From assembly GCF_000340475.1 (NCBI RefSeq), contig NZ_CM001792.1, forward strand, positions 1,572,659-1,636,658: a stretch of DNA of 64,000 bases, read 5' to 3'. The translations under genes were made by a program, and so were the position numbers. Under the pieces are notes generated by a model. That model did not search any database. It saw only the letters and a list, made by a program, of their open reading frames with translations, and had not been told where the DNA came from. Below, piece after piece: positions 8,912-18,590 of the stretch (the first letter of the stretch is position 1; every line of letters begins with the position of its first letter). Source of the DNA: Oceanobacillus kimchii X50. Lineage in GTDB: Bacteria; Bacillota; Bacilli; Bacillales; Amphibacillaceae.

Positions 8912-9580
8912 GTGAACTTCAATAGAATCTTACTAACATGGGGAGCAGGAATACTTTTTATCTTATGTATACTGCCCCTTCCTGTGGGGGCGGCCCCAAA
9001 TGTGTCAGATTGCATTAAAAATGATGAAGAATGTTCAGAAGAAGTAAATTTCGAAGAAGAACCTGAAGTGATAAATGAAGATAGTAATAACGGTATGGTC
9101 GTTAATGGAGATAATTCCAGTCCGTCATTAGTGTTTGAAATTATTAAAATGTTTTTTGCATTAATACTTGTAATAGGTTTAATTTATGTCGTATTAAAAC
9201 TTCTTGGAAAACGAAACAAGTTAGGTAGTAACATCAAATCTTTGGAAAATGTCGGCGGAATTTCCGTTGGACAAAATAAGTCGATACAAATTGTACGAAT
9301 TGGGAATCAGGTTTACATGGTTGGAGTAGGCGACAATGTGGAATTACTTCAAGAAATAACTGATGAAGAGACAATTCAACAAATTCTAAATGATGAACAA
9401 CAGTCAGAGGATTTCCTTGGAGCCAACTTTATGTCTATGTTGACAAAGAATAAAAAGATAAACACGCGAGAAGATGATTCAGACCAATCATTCGAAAAGC
9501 ATTTTGAACAAGAACTGAATAACCTTAAATATAATCGAGGTAAAATGATTCAAAAGTATAAGGAAGATTCTCATGAATGA
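8912..9580 (+). CDS. fliZ: FliZ (FliO-type) flagellar export assembly protein
   Basis: 222 aa from GTG 8912; in-frame codons upstream overlap the cheY end and have no better SD. It has an N-terminal signal-like segment (ILLTWGAGILFILCILPLPVGAAP), an acidic extracellular stretch, a second transmembrane helix (about residues 70-95: IIKMFFALILVIGLIYVVLKLL), and a cytoplasmic FliO domain (ENVGGISVGQNKSIQIVRIGNQVYMVGVG). FliO-type proteins help assemble the FliP ring. The B. subtilis gene at this place is called fliZ. The SD is weak, so the start is uncertain. Confidence 0.87.
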   Translation: MNFNRILLTWGAGILFILCILPLPVGAAPNVSDCIKNDEECSEEVNFEEEPEVINEDSNNGMVVNGDNSSPSLVFEIIKMFFALILVIGLIYVVLKLLGKRNKLGSNIKSLENVGGISVGQNKSIQIVRIGNQVYMVGVGDNVELLQEITDEETIQQILNDEQQSEDFLGANFMSMLTKNKKINTREDDSDQSFEKHFEQELNNLKYNRGKMIQKYKEDSHE

Positions 9581-10238
9581 ATTTATTGATATTTTTTCCA
9601 GTTCCGACCCAACCAACATATCGACTTCTATAAAATTATTATTACTACTAACGATTTTTTCATTGGCGCCAGGAATTTTAATTTTAATGACAAGTTTTAC
9701 TAGAATTATTATTGTTCTTTCATTTGTGAGGACTTCACTAGCAACACAACAAATGCCTCCTAACCAAGTATTAATAGGAATTGCATTGTTTATGACCTTT
9801 TTTATTATGGCTCCTACTTTCTCAGAAGTTTATGAAGAGGGGTTGGCACCACTATTTAATGAGGAAATCACCTTGGATGAAGCATATGAGAATGCTAGTA
9901 TGCCATTAAAAGAATTTATGGCTCAACATACTAGGCAAAAAGATTTGGATTTGTTTTTAAATTATACTCAAGCTGATCCTCCGGAGACTGTAGAAGATAT
10001 ACCACTCACTACATTAGTACCTGCATTTGCAATTAGTGAGTTGAAAACTGCTTTTCAAATGGGATTTTTGATATTCATTCCCTTTTTAATTATTGATATG
10101 GCTGTAGCAAGTATTTTAATGTCTATGGGTATGATGATGCTTCCGCCTGTAATGATTTCACTACCGTTCAAAATATTATTATTTGTACTTGTGGATGGTT
10201 GGTATCTTATCACCCAATCATTATTAGGTGGCTTTTAG
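9573..10238 (+). CDS. fliP: FliP, flagellar export gate protein
   Basis: 221 aa. The conserved core LLLLLTIFSLAPGILILMTSFTRIIIVLSFVRTSL with QMPPNQVLIGIALFMTFF, and later AFQMGFLIFIPFLIIDMAVASILMSMGMMMLPP, is the FliP/SctR signature. Four transmembrane segments are visible. FliP5-FliQ4-FliR1 forms the export pore. It overlaps the fliZ end by 8 bases. There is no obvious cleaved signal peptide, as usual in Firmicutes. Confidence 0.97.
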   Translation: MNEFIDIFSSSDPTNISTSIKLLLLLTIFSLAPGILILMTSFTRIIIVLSFVRTSLATQQMPPNQVLIGIALFMTFFIMAPTFSEVYEEGLAPLFNEEITLDEAYENASMPLKEFMAQHTRQKDLDLFLNYTQADPPETVEDIPLTTLVPAFAISELKTAFQMGFLIFIPFLIIDMAVASILMSMGMMMLPPVMISLPFKILLFVLVDGWYLITQSLLGGF

Positions 10239-10253
10239 AAAGGAGCATGTGTC

Positions 10254-10523
10254 ATGAGTAGTGAATTAGTGTTAACGTTAGCTGAACAAGGCGTCGTTAC
10301 TATCTTATTAATTACCGTTCCATTATTGTTACTTGCCTTAGGAGTTGGTTTACTCGTAAGTATATTTCAAGCAACGACACAAATTCAGGAACAAACATTG
10401 GCATTTATTCCAAAGATAATTGCAGTGTTGGTCGGATTAGTATTTTTTGGACCTTGGATGTTAACAACAATTGTGGAATTTACATCAAATTTATATCAGA
10501 ATTTAAATCAATTTGTAGGTTAA
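10254..10523 (+). CDS. fliQ: FliQ, flagellar export gate protein
   Basis: 89 aa, the standard FliQ size, with two hydrophobic helices separated by SIFQATTQIQEQTLAFIPKI, the family's characteristic loop. It wraps the FliP/FliR pore. SD AAAGGAG ends 8 bases before the ATG. fliR follows 3 bases after the stop. Confidence 0.97.
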   Translation: MSSELVLTLAEQGVVTILLITVPLLLLALGVGLLVSIFQATTQIQEQTLAFIPKIIAVLVGLVFFGPWMLTTIVEFTSNLYQNLNQFVG

Positions 10524-10526
10524 AAC

Positions 10527-11306
10527 ATGTTAGAGTATATAGATTTGAATACGTTACCTGCATTTTTATTAATATTTGTCCGAGTCCTAGCATTTTTTGT
10601 GATTATGCCGTTATTTTCTTATCGGTCAGTTCCCGTACAATTTAAAATAGGAATTAGTTTTTTTCTAGCAATTATTATGATATCTACTGTTGATACTACA
10701 GGAGTAGCTGTTAATAATTTATATGTTTTTTTAATTGTAAAAGAGATACTAATCGGGATATGTATTGGCCTGATTGCTTATATTATTGTTGCCGCTATAC
10801 AGGTTGCCGGCGGATTTATAGATTTTCAAATGGGATTTGCAATCGCGAATGTGGTTGATCCTCAAACAGGAGCACAAAGTCCATTAACAGGTCAGTATCT
10901 TTATATCATTTCATTATTATTTTTATTATCCGTTAATGGACATCACATTATCTTAGATGGAATTTTTAATAGTTATTCTTACATACCTTTAAATCAATTT
11001 CTACCTTTTGGAGAAGAGTCGATTGTTCAGTTTGTGATAACGACTTTTAATACGATGTTTTTAATTGCATTTCAAATTGCGATTCCTATCGTTGGATGTT
11101 TATTTTTAGTTGATGTTGCTCTTGGGATCATTGCCAGAACTGTTCCACAAATGAATGTGTTTGTTGTTGGATTACCATTGAAAATTCTTGTTAGTTTTGC
11201 TGCTATATTAGTATTCCTTGCGCTTTATATGAATCTAGCACAACGCCTTTTTGAGACAATGTATAGAGTTATGAATGGCTTAATGTCATTGTTTGGAGGT
11301 GTATAA
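10527..11306 (+). CDS. fliR: FliR, flagellar export gate protein
   Basis: 259 aa with at least six hydrophobic segments. Conserved FliR features include FLLIFVRVLAFFVIMPLFSYRSVPVQFKIG near the N-terminus and GGFIDFQMGFAIANVVDPQTGAQSPLTGQ in the middle. It is the single-copy subunit of the export pore. SD TAGGT comes from the end of fliQ. The 3' end supplies the SD of flhB. Confidence 0.96.
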   Translation: MLEYIDLNTLPAFLLIFVRVLAFFVIMPLFSYRSVPVQFKIGISFFLAIIMISTVDTTGVAVNNLYVFLIVKEILIGICIGLIAYIIVAAIQVAGGFIDFQMGFAIANVVDPQTGAQSPLTGQYLYIISLLFLLSVNGHHIILDGIFNSYSYIPLNQFLPFGEESIVQFVITTFNTMFLIAFQIAIPIVGCLFLVDVALGIIARTVPQMNVFVVGLPLKILVSFAAILVFLALYMNLAQRLFETMYRVMNGLMSLFGGV

Positions 11307-11307
11307 C

Positions 11308-12387
11308 TTGCTTTTAAAATTAGATTTGCAATTTTTTGCAGGTGAAAAGACAGAGAAGGCAACTCCAAAAAAGAGACTGGATGAACGAAAAAAAGGTCGA
11401 GTAGCCAAAAGTCAAGATGTTAACACGGCATTATTGCTTTTGGGATGTTTTATCGGTTTGTTCGTATTTGGAAGCTATATGCTTCAATACATGACTGGAT
11501 TTTTCGAAAAATCTTTTACTGAGTACATTCATTGGGACATTACAGAAAAAAACGTTCAACTAATGTTTAACAGTGCCTCATTAGATGCAGGGTTGATGTT
11601 GGCACCAATAATGATTATTGCGATCATTACTGGAATGGCAGCAAACTTAGTGCAAGTAAGGTTTTTGTTTAGTACAGAGCCATTAAAATTTGATTTGAAA
11701 AAGATTGACCCAATTAAAGGTGCAAAGCGTATATTTTCCATTCGAGCTCTAGTAGAGTTTCTAAAATCTATGTTAAAAATTGTGTTTGTTGGTTTAGTAA
11801 CATTTTCTGTGATTTGGATTTTTAAAGATGACATGTTAATGACAGCATTTCTCGATGCAAAAGGTGCGCTAGGTTTTTTCGCCTCTGTCACAGCAATTAT
11901 GGGGTTTGCCGCAATTATCTTACTCATCTTTCTTGCGTTATTTGATTATTGGTATCAGAAATTTGATTTTGAAAAAAATATCCGGATGTCTAAACAGGAC
12001 ATAAAAGATGAATATAAAAATGTTGAGGGAGATCCATTAATCAAATCAAAAATTAAAGAAAAGCAACGACAGATGGCAACGAGAAGAATGATGAGTGAAG
12101 TACCTAATGCAGACGTCATAATTACCAACCCTACCCATTATGCAATTGCAATTAAATACGATGAAGCGAAAGCAAACGCACCATATATTTTAGCAAAAGG
12201 GACAGATCAAATTGCTCAAAAGATTAAAGAGATTGCTAAAAATCACGGTGTAATGATGGTAGAAAATCGCCCTTTAGCACGGGGACTACATGATGCTGTA
12301 GAAATTGGTGAATTAATCCCAGAAGCATACTTTCAAGCAGTAGCAGAAGTATTAGCTTATGTTTACAGGGTGGAGAAAAAAGCATAA
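11308..12387 (+). CDS. flhB: FlhB, export specificity switch protein
   Basis: 359 aa from TTG 11308, chosen because GGAGGTG (11295-11301) is spaced 6 bases upstream and the protein then begins LLKLDLQFFAGEKTEKATPKKR, as FlhB should. Four transmembrane helices are followed by the cytoplasmic domain with the self-cleavage motif N274-P-T-H. Cleavage there allows FliK to switch export from hook to filament substrates. The start codon comes right after the fliR stop. Confidence 0.95.
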   Translation: MLLKLDLQFFAGEKTEKATPKKRLDERKKGRVAKSQDVNTALLLLGCFIGLFVFGSYMLQYMTGFFEKSFTEYIHWDITEKNVQLMFNSASLDAGLMLAPIMIIAIITGMAANLVQVRFLFSTEPLKFDLKKIDPIKGAKRIFSIRALVEFLKSMLKIVFVGLVTFSVIWIFKDDMLMTAFLDAKGALGFFASVTAIMGFAAIILLIFLALFDYWYQKFDFEKNIRMSKQDIKDEYKNVEGDPLIKSKIKEKQRQMATRRMMSEVPNADVIITNPTHYAIAIKYDEAKANAPYILAKGTDQIAQKIKEIAKNHGVMMVENRPLARGLHDAVEIGELIPEAYFQAVAEVLAYVYRVEKKA

Positions 12388-12406
12388 CAAGTTAGGAGAG
12401 AGTTGT

Positions 12407-14440
12407 ATGAAAGCGCGAGATATATCAGTACTTCTGGGAGTTATATTAGTAATTATCATGTTAGTGATTCCACTGCCAGGAGCACTTCTTAGCTTTTTTA
12501 TATTAATTAATATTATCTTAGCGCTAATTGTTATTTTAGTTGCAATGAATACTACAGAACCATTGCAGTTTGGTGTATTCCCAACATTAATCTTATTGTT
12601 AACATTATTTCGACTTGCGTTGAATGTATCTACAACTAGATCGATACTTTCTGAAGCAGAAGCTGGTGGAGTCGTTGATACGTTTGGAACGTTTGTTATT
12701 GGAGACAATCCATTTGTTGGTTTTGTAGTATTTATCATATTAGTAATTATTAATTTCTTAGTTATTACAAAAGGTTCTGAGCGAGTTTCTGAAGTGGCTG
12801 CAAGATTTTCCCTTGATGCTATGCCAGGAAAGCAAATGAGTGTAGATGCTGATTTGAATGCTGGACTTATTTCCGAAGCGCAAGCAAAAGAACGTCGTGA
12901 AAAAATTGAAAAAGAAGCAGATTTCCATGGTTCGATGGACGGTGCTAGTAAGTTTGTAAAAGGGGACGCCATTGCTGGAATTATTATTGTTATCATCAAT
13001 ATATTATTTGGATTAATTATCGGAATGGTGCAAATGGGAATGTCCATGGATGAAGCAGTAAATACATTTATGAGATTAACAGTTGGTGATGGATTGGTAA
13101 GTCAGATTCCCGCACTTTTAATTTCAACTGCAACAGGTATTGTAGTTACACGTTCTGCAGGTAACAATAACTTAAGTGCTGATGTTATGGATCAATTATT
13201 ACAGTTTCCGAAGCTACTTTATATTGCAGGAGGAACTATTTTCTTATTAGGTCTAACTCCAATTAATTTTTTCTTAACAACTAGTTTGGCGGCGATTTTA
13301 ATATTAGGTGGGTATTGGATGCAAAACCGGGCAACCAAAGAGGAAGAACCAACGGTTGAAGAAGAGGAAGAAACCGAATCTACTGCATTAAAACAACCAG
13401 AAAATGTAGTCAGTTTATTAAATATGGACCCTATCGAGTTTGAATTTGGTTATGGGTTAATTCCACTAGCTGACACAGCACAGGGTGGGGATTTACTTGA
13501 TCGTGTGATTATGATACGTCGTCAATTAGCAATTGAGTTAGGATTAGTTATCCCGGTTGTAAGAATTAGAGACAATATCCAATTAAATCCAAATGAATAC
13601 CGGTTGAAAATTAAAGGCAATGAAGTCGCTAACGGGGAACTAATGTTAGACCATTATCTAGCAATGACTCCAGACTTTGGCGAAGAAGAAATAGAGGGAA
13701 TTGACACGAAGGAACCCGCTTTTGGACTACCTGCAAAGTGGATTAATGAGGAGATAAAGGATGAGGCGGAATTATCTGGCTTCACGGTGGTTGACCCACC
13801 TTCTGTAGTGTCTACACATATCACAGAAGTAATTAAGCGTCATGCACATCAGTTATTGGGTAGAGAAGAAACAAAACAATTAATTGATCACTTGAAGGAA
13901 AGTAATCCAATTTTAGTTGAAGAAGTAACACCAGAACCATTATCTACAGGTGATGTACAAAAAGTTCTTGCGAAACTGTTACGTGAAAGTGTCTCTATTC
14001 GTAATTTACCGATCATATTTGAAACATTAGCTGATTTTTCTAAAATGACTAATGATACAGAGTTACTCGGGGAATATGTAAGACAATCACTGTCTGCACA
14101 AATTACGAAAAATTACGCACAAGATAATAATCAAATGAAAGTTATAACTGTATCAGGAAAAGTAGAAAAAACCATTGCTGATAACATTCAACAAACAGAA
14201 CATGGAAATTATTTGTCTTTAGACCCAGAAACACAGCAAGAAATAGTAAAATCAATTCATGCCGAAGCAGAAAAGTTATCATTACAAGAAGAAACAACCA
14301 TTCTTATATGCTCTCCTGCTATAAGAATGTACCTAAAACAGTTACTAGATCGATTTTTACCTCAAGTTGTTGTTCTATCGTACAATGAACTCGAACCAAC
14401 TGTTGAAGTTCAAAGTGTAGGGGTGGTGAATATTGCATGA
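12407..14440 (+). CDS. flhA: FlhA, flagellar export gate/chaperone docking protein
   Basis: 677 aa from ATG 12407 (SD TTAGGAGAGAG upstream). About eight N-terminal transmembrane helices occupy residues 1-310. Within them is the conserved FHIPEP-family cytoplasmic loop (RFSLDAMPGKQMSVDADLNAG). A soluble C-terminal domain binds chaperone-substrate complexes. Size and both halves are normal. It overlaps flhF by 4 bases (ATGA). A long antisense open frame across its 5' part is a shadow. Confidence 0.97.
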   Translation: MKARDISVLLGVILVIIMLVIPLPGALLSFFILINIILALIVILVAMNTTEPLQFGVFPTLILLLTLFRLALNVSTTRSILSEAEAGGVVDTFGTFVIGDNPFVGFVVFIILVIINFLVITKGSERVSEVAARFSLDAMPGKQMSVDADLNAGLISEAQAKERREKIEKEADFHGSMDGASKFVKGDAIAGIIIVIINILFGLIIGMVQMGMSMDEAVNTFMRLTVGDGLVSQIPALLISTATGIVVTRSAGNNNLSADVMDQLLQFPKLLYIAGGTIFLLGLTPINFFLTTSLAAILILGGYWMQNRATKEEEPTVEEEEETESTALKQPENVVSLLNMDPIEFEFGYGLIPLADTAQGGDLLDRVIMIRRQLAIELGLVIPVVRIRDNIQLNPNEYRLKIKGNEVANGELMLDHYLAMTPDFGEEEIEGIDTKEPAFGLPAKWINEEIKDEAELSGFTVVDPPSVVSTHITEVIKRHAHQLLGREETKQLIDHLKESNPILVEEVTPEPLSTGDVQKVLAKLLRESVSIRNLPIIFETLADFSKMTNDTELLGEYVRQSLSAQITKNYAQDNNQMKVITVSGKVEKTIADNIQQTEHGNYLSLDPETQQEIVKSIHAEAEKLSLQEETTILICSPAIRMYLKQLLDRFLPQVVVLSYNELEPTVEVQSVGVVNIA

Positions 14441-15555
14441 AGATAAAAAAATATACAGCACCAACAATGCCAGAAGTGATGAAAGAAGTAAGGAAAGATT
14501 TTGGAACAGATGCAGTAATTTTGCAATCCAAAGAAGTAAAAAAGGGTGGTTTCCTTGGTCTGTTTAAAAAGACATTTATTGAAGTTGTAGCTGGAGTAGA
14601 TCCAGAACCAATTATTAGTAAATCATCCCCTAGTGAGAAACAAGTTACAGAACATACTCAACAAAGTCATAACAGAAAAGTGAAAGAAGAAAATCCACTT
14701 CGGGAAGAAATTCTAAATTTACAGCGTTTGATTGAAGTACAAGGAAGAACAAGTAAACAAGAATTTACACCTGTTTATCAATTAGCCTATGAGCACCTAT
14801 TAGCGCAAGAATTATCGCCATCAATTGCTGGGCAATTAATTAAAGACGTAAAAAATGATGAAACGAATCAAGATAAGTACCATGATCAAGAGACAATTTT
14901 AATTAAAGTAAAACAATTAATATCTAACAGACTAGAGCAAGTGGATATCGGGTTTACTTATGATCATCGAATTATTCAATTTGTTGGACCGACAGGGGTT
15001 GGGAAAACGACAACCATCGCAAAAATTGCAGCGAAACTTTATTTAGAAGATAAAAAGAAAGTTGCATTTATTACATTAGATACTTACCGTATAGCGGCAG
15101 TAGAACAGTTGAAAACTTATGCAAAAATATTACACATCCCCGTAGAGGTGGCATATAGTAAGGAAGATTATCGAAAAGCAGTAGAGAAATTTTCTTCTTT
15201 TGATGTAATTTTAGTAGATACTGCAGGTAGGAATTATCGAGATAATCAGTATATGAACGAAATAAAAGAATGGCCAAGTTCTCTTAAAGTGACCAATTAT
15301 TTAGTGTTATCGATGACCTCTAAGCCTAAAGATATGTTGGATATATATAGGCGATTTCAATTACTCGATGTTCATGGTGTTGTCTTTACAAAATTAGATG
15401 AGACGGAACAATACGGGAACATTTTAAACATTTGTTGGAACAATAAAATAAGAATTGGTTATTTGACAAATGGACAAGATGTTCCAGAAGATGTCATACA
15501 ACCATCTGTCGAAGAAATGTCGCATCTAATTCTAAGTGATAACAATGAAAATTGA
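14437..15555 (+). CDS. flhF: FlhF, SRP-type GTPase for flagellar placement
   Basis: 372 aa. An N-terminal basic B domain (MKIKKYTAPTMPEVMKEVRKDFG) is followed by a linker and an SRP-GTPase NG domain: G1 GPTGVGKTTT near residue 184, DTYRIAAVEQLKTYA, G3 DTAGR, and TKLDET. FlhF sets the position and number of flagella together with FlhG. It overlaps flhA by ATGA and flhG by 11 bases, so all three are coupled. Confidence 0.95.
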   Translation: MKIKKYTAPTMPEVMKEVRKDFGTDAVILQSKEVKKGGFLGLFKKTFIEVVAGVDPEPIISKSSPSEKQVTEHTQQSHNRKVKEENPLREEILNLQRLIEVQGRTSKQEFTPVYQLAYEHLLAQELSPSIAGQLIKDVKNDETNQDKYHDQETILIKVKQLISNRLEQVDIGFTYDHRIIQFVGPTGVGKTTTIAKIAAKLYLEDKKKVAFITLDTYRIAAVEQLKTYAKILHIPVEVAYSKEDYRKAVEKFSSFDVILVDTAGRNYRDNQYMNEIKEWPSSLKVTNYLVLSMTSKPKDMLDIYRRFQLLDVHGVVFTKLDETEQYGNILNICWNNKIRIGYLTNGQDVPEDVIQPSVEEMSHLILSDNNEN

Positions 15556-16399
15556 CCAAGCAGAGGGGTTGCGAAAAAGGCTAAGTGATTCCGTTCACCA
15601 AGCGAAAACAGTAGCTGTTGTAAGTGGTAAGGGAGGAGTAGGGAAATCAAATTTTGTTGTTAATTTTTCTCTACAACTGATAAAACGAAATAAAAAAGTA
15701 TTAATCTTAGATTTAGATATCGGAATGGGCAACATTGATATTCTAATAGGAAATCGTTCTACTTATTCTATTGTTGATTTACTCAAAAACGATATACCAC
15801 TTAATAGTTTAATAGAAAAGGAATCAAATGGTTTACATTATATTGCCGGTGGTTCGAGTTTATCCCAGTTATTCAAATTAACTGATCTTCAAAAAACTAG
15901 ATTTTATGAAGCTTTTGATACGCTTATACATCAATATGATTATATTTTTTTTGATATGGGAGCAGGAGCTACTGAAGAGTCCTTATTTTTCACACTATCA
16001 GCTGAAGAATGTATTGTTATCACAACGCCAGAGCCGACATCCATTACAGATGCATATGGGATGGTAAAGCATATCGTATCCAGAAATGATCAACTTCCTA
16101 TTTATGCAGTTTTAAATAGATGGAACAAAAGAAGTGATGGGATAGCCTCATTAAAAAAATTCCAAAATGTTATCCAACAATTTTTATCTGTAGAGGTAAA
16201 AGCTCTTGGGGTTATTCCGGATGATGTATTAGTTGTAAAGGGAGTTACCGCACAACAGCCGTATTCTGAAGTTTACCCAAGATCTAAAGCCTCAAAAGCT
16301 ATAACACATTTAGCAGATGTTTACTTGCAAGAAAAAAGGAAGAGTAATTCCGCAGACACAAGCTTTCTAGGTAGGTTAAAGAACTGGATGGAAGGGTGA
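15545..16399 (+). CDS. flhG: FlhG (YlxH), MinD-like ATPase
   Basis: 284 aa. ATG 15545 is preferred over GTG 15536 because AAGTGA lies 5 bases before it. The deviant Walker A GKGGVGKSN is near residue 29, then LDLDIGMGNIDILIG and FDMGAGATEESL, marking the MinD/ParA family. A C-terminal basic amphipathic tail could bind membrane. FlhG stimulates FlhF GTPase and spaces basal bodies. cheB starts 4 bases after the stop. Confidence 0.94.
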   Translation: MKIDQAEGLRKRLSDSVHQAKTVAVVSGKGGVGKSNFVVNFSLQLIKRNKKVLILDLDIGMGNIDILIGNRSTYSIVDLLKNDIPLNSLIEKESNGLHYIAGGSSLSQLFKLTDLQKTRFYEAFDTLIHQYDYIFFDMGAGATEESLFFTLSAEECIVITTPEPTSITDAYGMVKHIVSRNDQLPIYAVLNRWNKRSDGIASLKKFQNVIQQFLSVEVKALGVIPDDVLVVKGVTAQQPYSEVYPRSKASKAITHLADVYLQEKRKSNSADTSFLGRLKNWMEG

Positions 16400-16403
16400 T
16401 CTT

Positions 16404-17462
16404 ATGAAAAAAGTTCGAGCAATAGTGATTGATGACTCGGCATTTATGAGGAAAATAATTTCCGATATTTTAGATAACGACCCAAGAATTGAAGTAGTAG
16501 CTGTTGCTTGCAATGGAGAAGATGGACTAAACAAAGTCATACAGTTATCTCCAGATGTGGTAACGCTTGATGTCCATATGCCTAAAATGAATGGCCTGCA
16601 AGCTTTACAACGAATTATGAATGAACATCCCGTTCCTGTTGTAATGTTATCCAGTGTTACGAAAGCAGGAGCAGAAAAAACAATTCAAGCCATTTCAAGT
16701 GGTGCAGTAGATTTTATCATGAAGCCTTCGGGATCTATTTCATTAGATATTCGAGATGTAGAAGAAGAAATTCGTAAGAAGGTTATATTGGCTTCTACGG
16801 TAAAGGTGAATCCTACCCAAGAAACCGCGGAAGATAATATACAATCAACAAAGACCATAGCTAATATAGATAGAAAAAAAAGATATCGAAGAAGTATAGT
16901 TGCTATAGGTACTTCTACCGGAGGACCAAAAGCATTACAAAAGGTGTTAATGGAATTGCCTAAAGATATACAAGCTCCAATCGTTATTGTACAGCACATG
17001 CCGCCTGGATTTACAAAATCATTAGCTGACCGATTAAATTCGATTTGTGCAATTTCAGTTAAAGAAGCTGTTCACGGAGAAATATTGCAATCTGGAACAG
17101 CTTATATCGCACCAGGAGGATTTCATATGAAGGTGGAGAATGTAGGCATGTCCTTAGCAATAGCATTAGATAAATCTCCTCCGTTAAAAGGGCATCGACC
17201 GTCTGTAAATAATCTTTTCAGTTCTCTTCAACATATTAAAAACTACAACAAGATTATCTGTATTTTAACAGGAATGGGCAATGATGGAACAGACGGTTTA
17301 CAGCAATTGAGATTACATGATGCATCTGCTATTTCGTTAGCTGAATCTGTAGAGACTGCGATTGTATATGGCATGCCAAAAGCTGCGGTGAATGCTGGAT
17401 TAATCGATTATGAAATCTCATTACAGGAAATACCTGGTTTGATTGTAAAACAATTAAGATAA
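16404..17462 (+). CDS. cheB: CheB, chemoreceptor methylesterase/deamidase
   Basis: 352 aa. An N-terminal receiver (IDDSAFMRKI; phospho-Asp56 in TLDVHMPKMNG; VMLSSVT; IMKPSG) is joined by a linker to the CheB esterase domain with catalytic Ser171 (GTSTGGP), His in QHMPPGFT and Asp in TGMGNDGTDG. It removes receptor methyl groups for adaptation when phosphorylated by CheA. In Bacillus cheA follows; here only 19 bases separate it from cheW. Confidence 0.97.
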   Translation: MKKVRAIVIDDSAFMRKIISDILDNDPRIEVVAVACNGEDGLNKVIQLSPDVVTLDVHMPKMNGLQALQRIMNEHPVPVVMLSSVTKAGAEKTIQAISSGAVDFIMKPSGSISLDIRDVEEEIRKKVILASTVKVNPTQETAEDNIQSTKTIANIDRKKRYRRSIVAIGTSTGGPKALQKVLMELPKDIQAPIVIVQHMPPGFTKSLADRLNSICAISVKEAVHGEILQSGTAYIAPGGFHMKVENVGMSLAIALDKSPPLKGHRPSVNNLFSSLQHIKNYNKIICILTGMGNDGTDGLQQLRLHDASAISLAESVETAIVYGMPKAAVNAGLIDYEISLQEIPGLIVKQLR

Positions 17463-17481
17463 ATTATAGGAGGTATACAAA

Positions 17482-17955
17482 ATGGAACAAGGAACAATAA
17501 AGAGCATTAAAATGATTGTTTTTGACTTAGATGGTGGGGAATACGCACTTCCTGTTGAATGGATTGGCTCTATAGAGAGTATGATGCCTATTACTCGCAT
17601 ACCTCATAAGGAAGATTATGTGAAAGGAGTCATCAATCTACGCGGAGTGGTTATTCCAGTTATTGATTTACGTCTAAGGTTAGAAAGAACGAAAACAGAT
17701 ATTAATGAAAATAAACGAATTATCATTTCAAGAGTCGGAGATCAAGAAGTAGGATTAATTGTTGATGAAGCAAATGATGTAATAGATATCCCAGTAAATA
17801 TTATAGAGGATGCTCCTGAAGTTATTGATTCTGTAAAACCAGAATATCTAAGTGGAGTAGCAAAAATAGATGATCGACTATTAATCTTACTAGATATGCA
17901 TCACGTCTTATCACTAGACTCAGAAGATTCTACTTGGTTGGAAGAAGAGGAATGA
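17482..17955 (+). CDS. cheW: CheW, chemoreceptor-kinase coupling protein
   Basis: 157 aa CheW fold. The opening IVFDLDGGEYALPVEWIGSIE, the middle VKGVINLRGVVIPVIDLRLRL, and GLIVDEANDVIDIP are the family signatures. It links receptors to CheA. SD AGGAGGT at 17468-17474 is strong, so the gene has its own good initiation site despite the absent cheA upstream. It overlaps cheC by 4 bases (ATGA). Confidence 0.96.
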   Translation: MEQGTIKSIKMIVFDLDGGEYALPVEWIGSIESMMPITRIPHKEDYVKGVINLRGVVIPVIDLRLRLERTKTDINENKRIIISRVGDQEVGLIVDEANDVIDIPVNIIEDAPEVIDSVKPEYLSGVAKIDDRLLILLDMHHVLSLDSEDSTWLEEEE

Positions 17956-18590
17956 GTAGAAAGCGATTAAATGAAGATCAACGTGACGTGTTGAGAGAAA
18001 TTGGCAATATCGGTGCTGGAAATGCTGCGACTGCCTTATCCCAGTTGCTTAATCAAAAAATTGACATGAAAGTACCGAAGGTAAACGTAGTTGGTTTTGA
18101 TGAAGTCATGGATTTGATTGGTGGTCCGGAACAAACAATAGTAGGATTAATGTTTCGTATTAATGGAGACATTCCTGGGACAGTGTATGTAATATTACAA
18201 ATTGAAGAAGCAGAATATCTTGTGCGTAAATTGACAAATAATCCAGATTACTCTTTGTTTGATAATACGGAAAACCAAGAAATTGCAATATCTGCATTAA
18301 GTGAGATTGGCAATATTTTGACAGGTACTTATTTATCCGCATTGTCCGATTTTACTACCATGAATTTGCAACCTTCTGTCCCTTATTTAGGCATCGATAT
18401 GGCAGGTGCAATTTTAACTGTAGGATTAATTGAGATATCTCATACAAGTGATTATGTGATTATTATCGATACAGAAATGCATCAAGATGATAAACAATTT
18501 GAAAAAATTAGTGGTAAATTTCTTTTTATACCGGATCCAGAATCTTTCCATAATCTATTTACAAAGTTAGGAATTGACTATAATGACTAG
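17952..18590 (+). CDS. cheC: CheC, CheY-P phosphatase
   Basis: 212 aa from ATG 17952, which overlaps the cheW TGA. Both phosphatase motifs are present: D-V-L-R-E-I-G-N and S-A-L-S-E-I-G-N. Each is followed by the expected small-residue helix (IGAGNAATALSQLL). CheC works with CheD to couple CheY-P level to receptor deamidation. In-frame codons further upstream lie within cheW and lack an SD. Confidence 0.95.
   Translation: MSRKRLNEDQRDVLREIGNIGAGNAATALSQLLNQKIDMKVPKVNVVGFDEVMDLIGGPEQTIVGLMFRINGDIPGTVYVILQIEEAEYLVRKLTNNPDYSLFDNTENQEIAISALSEIGNILTGTYLSALSDFTTMNLQPSVPYLGIDMAGAILTVGLIEISHTSDYVIIIDTEMHQDDKQFEKISGKFLFIPDPESFHNLFTKLGIDYND

Noticed and set aside
12352..13047. 231-codon open frame on the - strand opposite flhA
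   Set aside because: It lies wholly inside a strongly conserved gene, has no SD or promoter, and its composition (I/N/T/S-rich) is that of an antisense shadow of hydrophobic codons.
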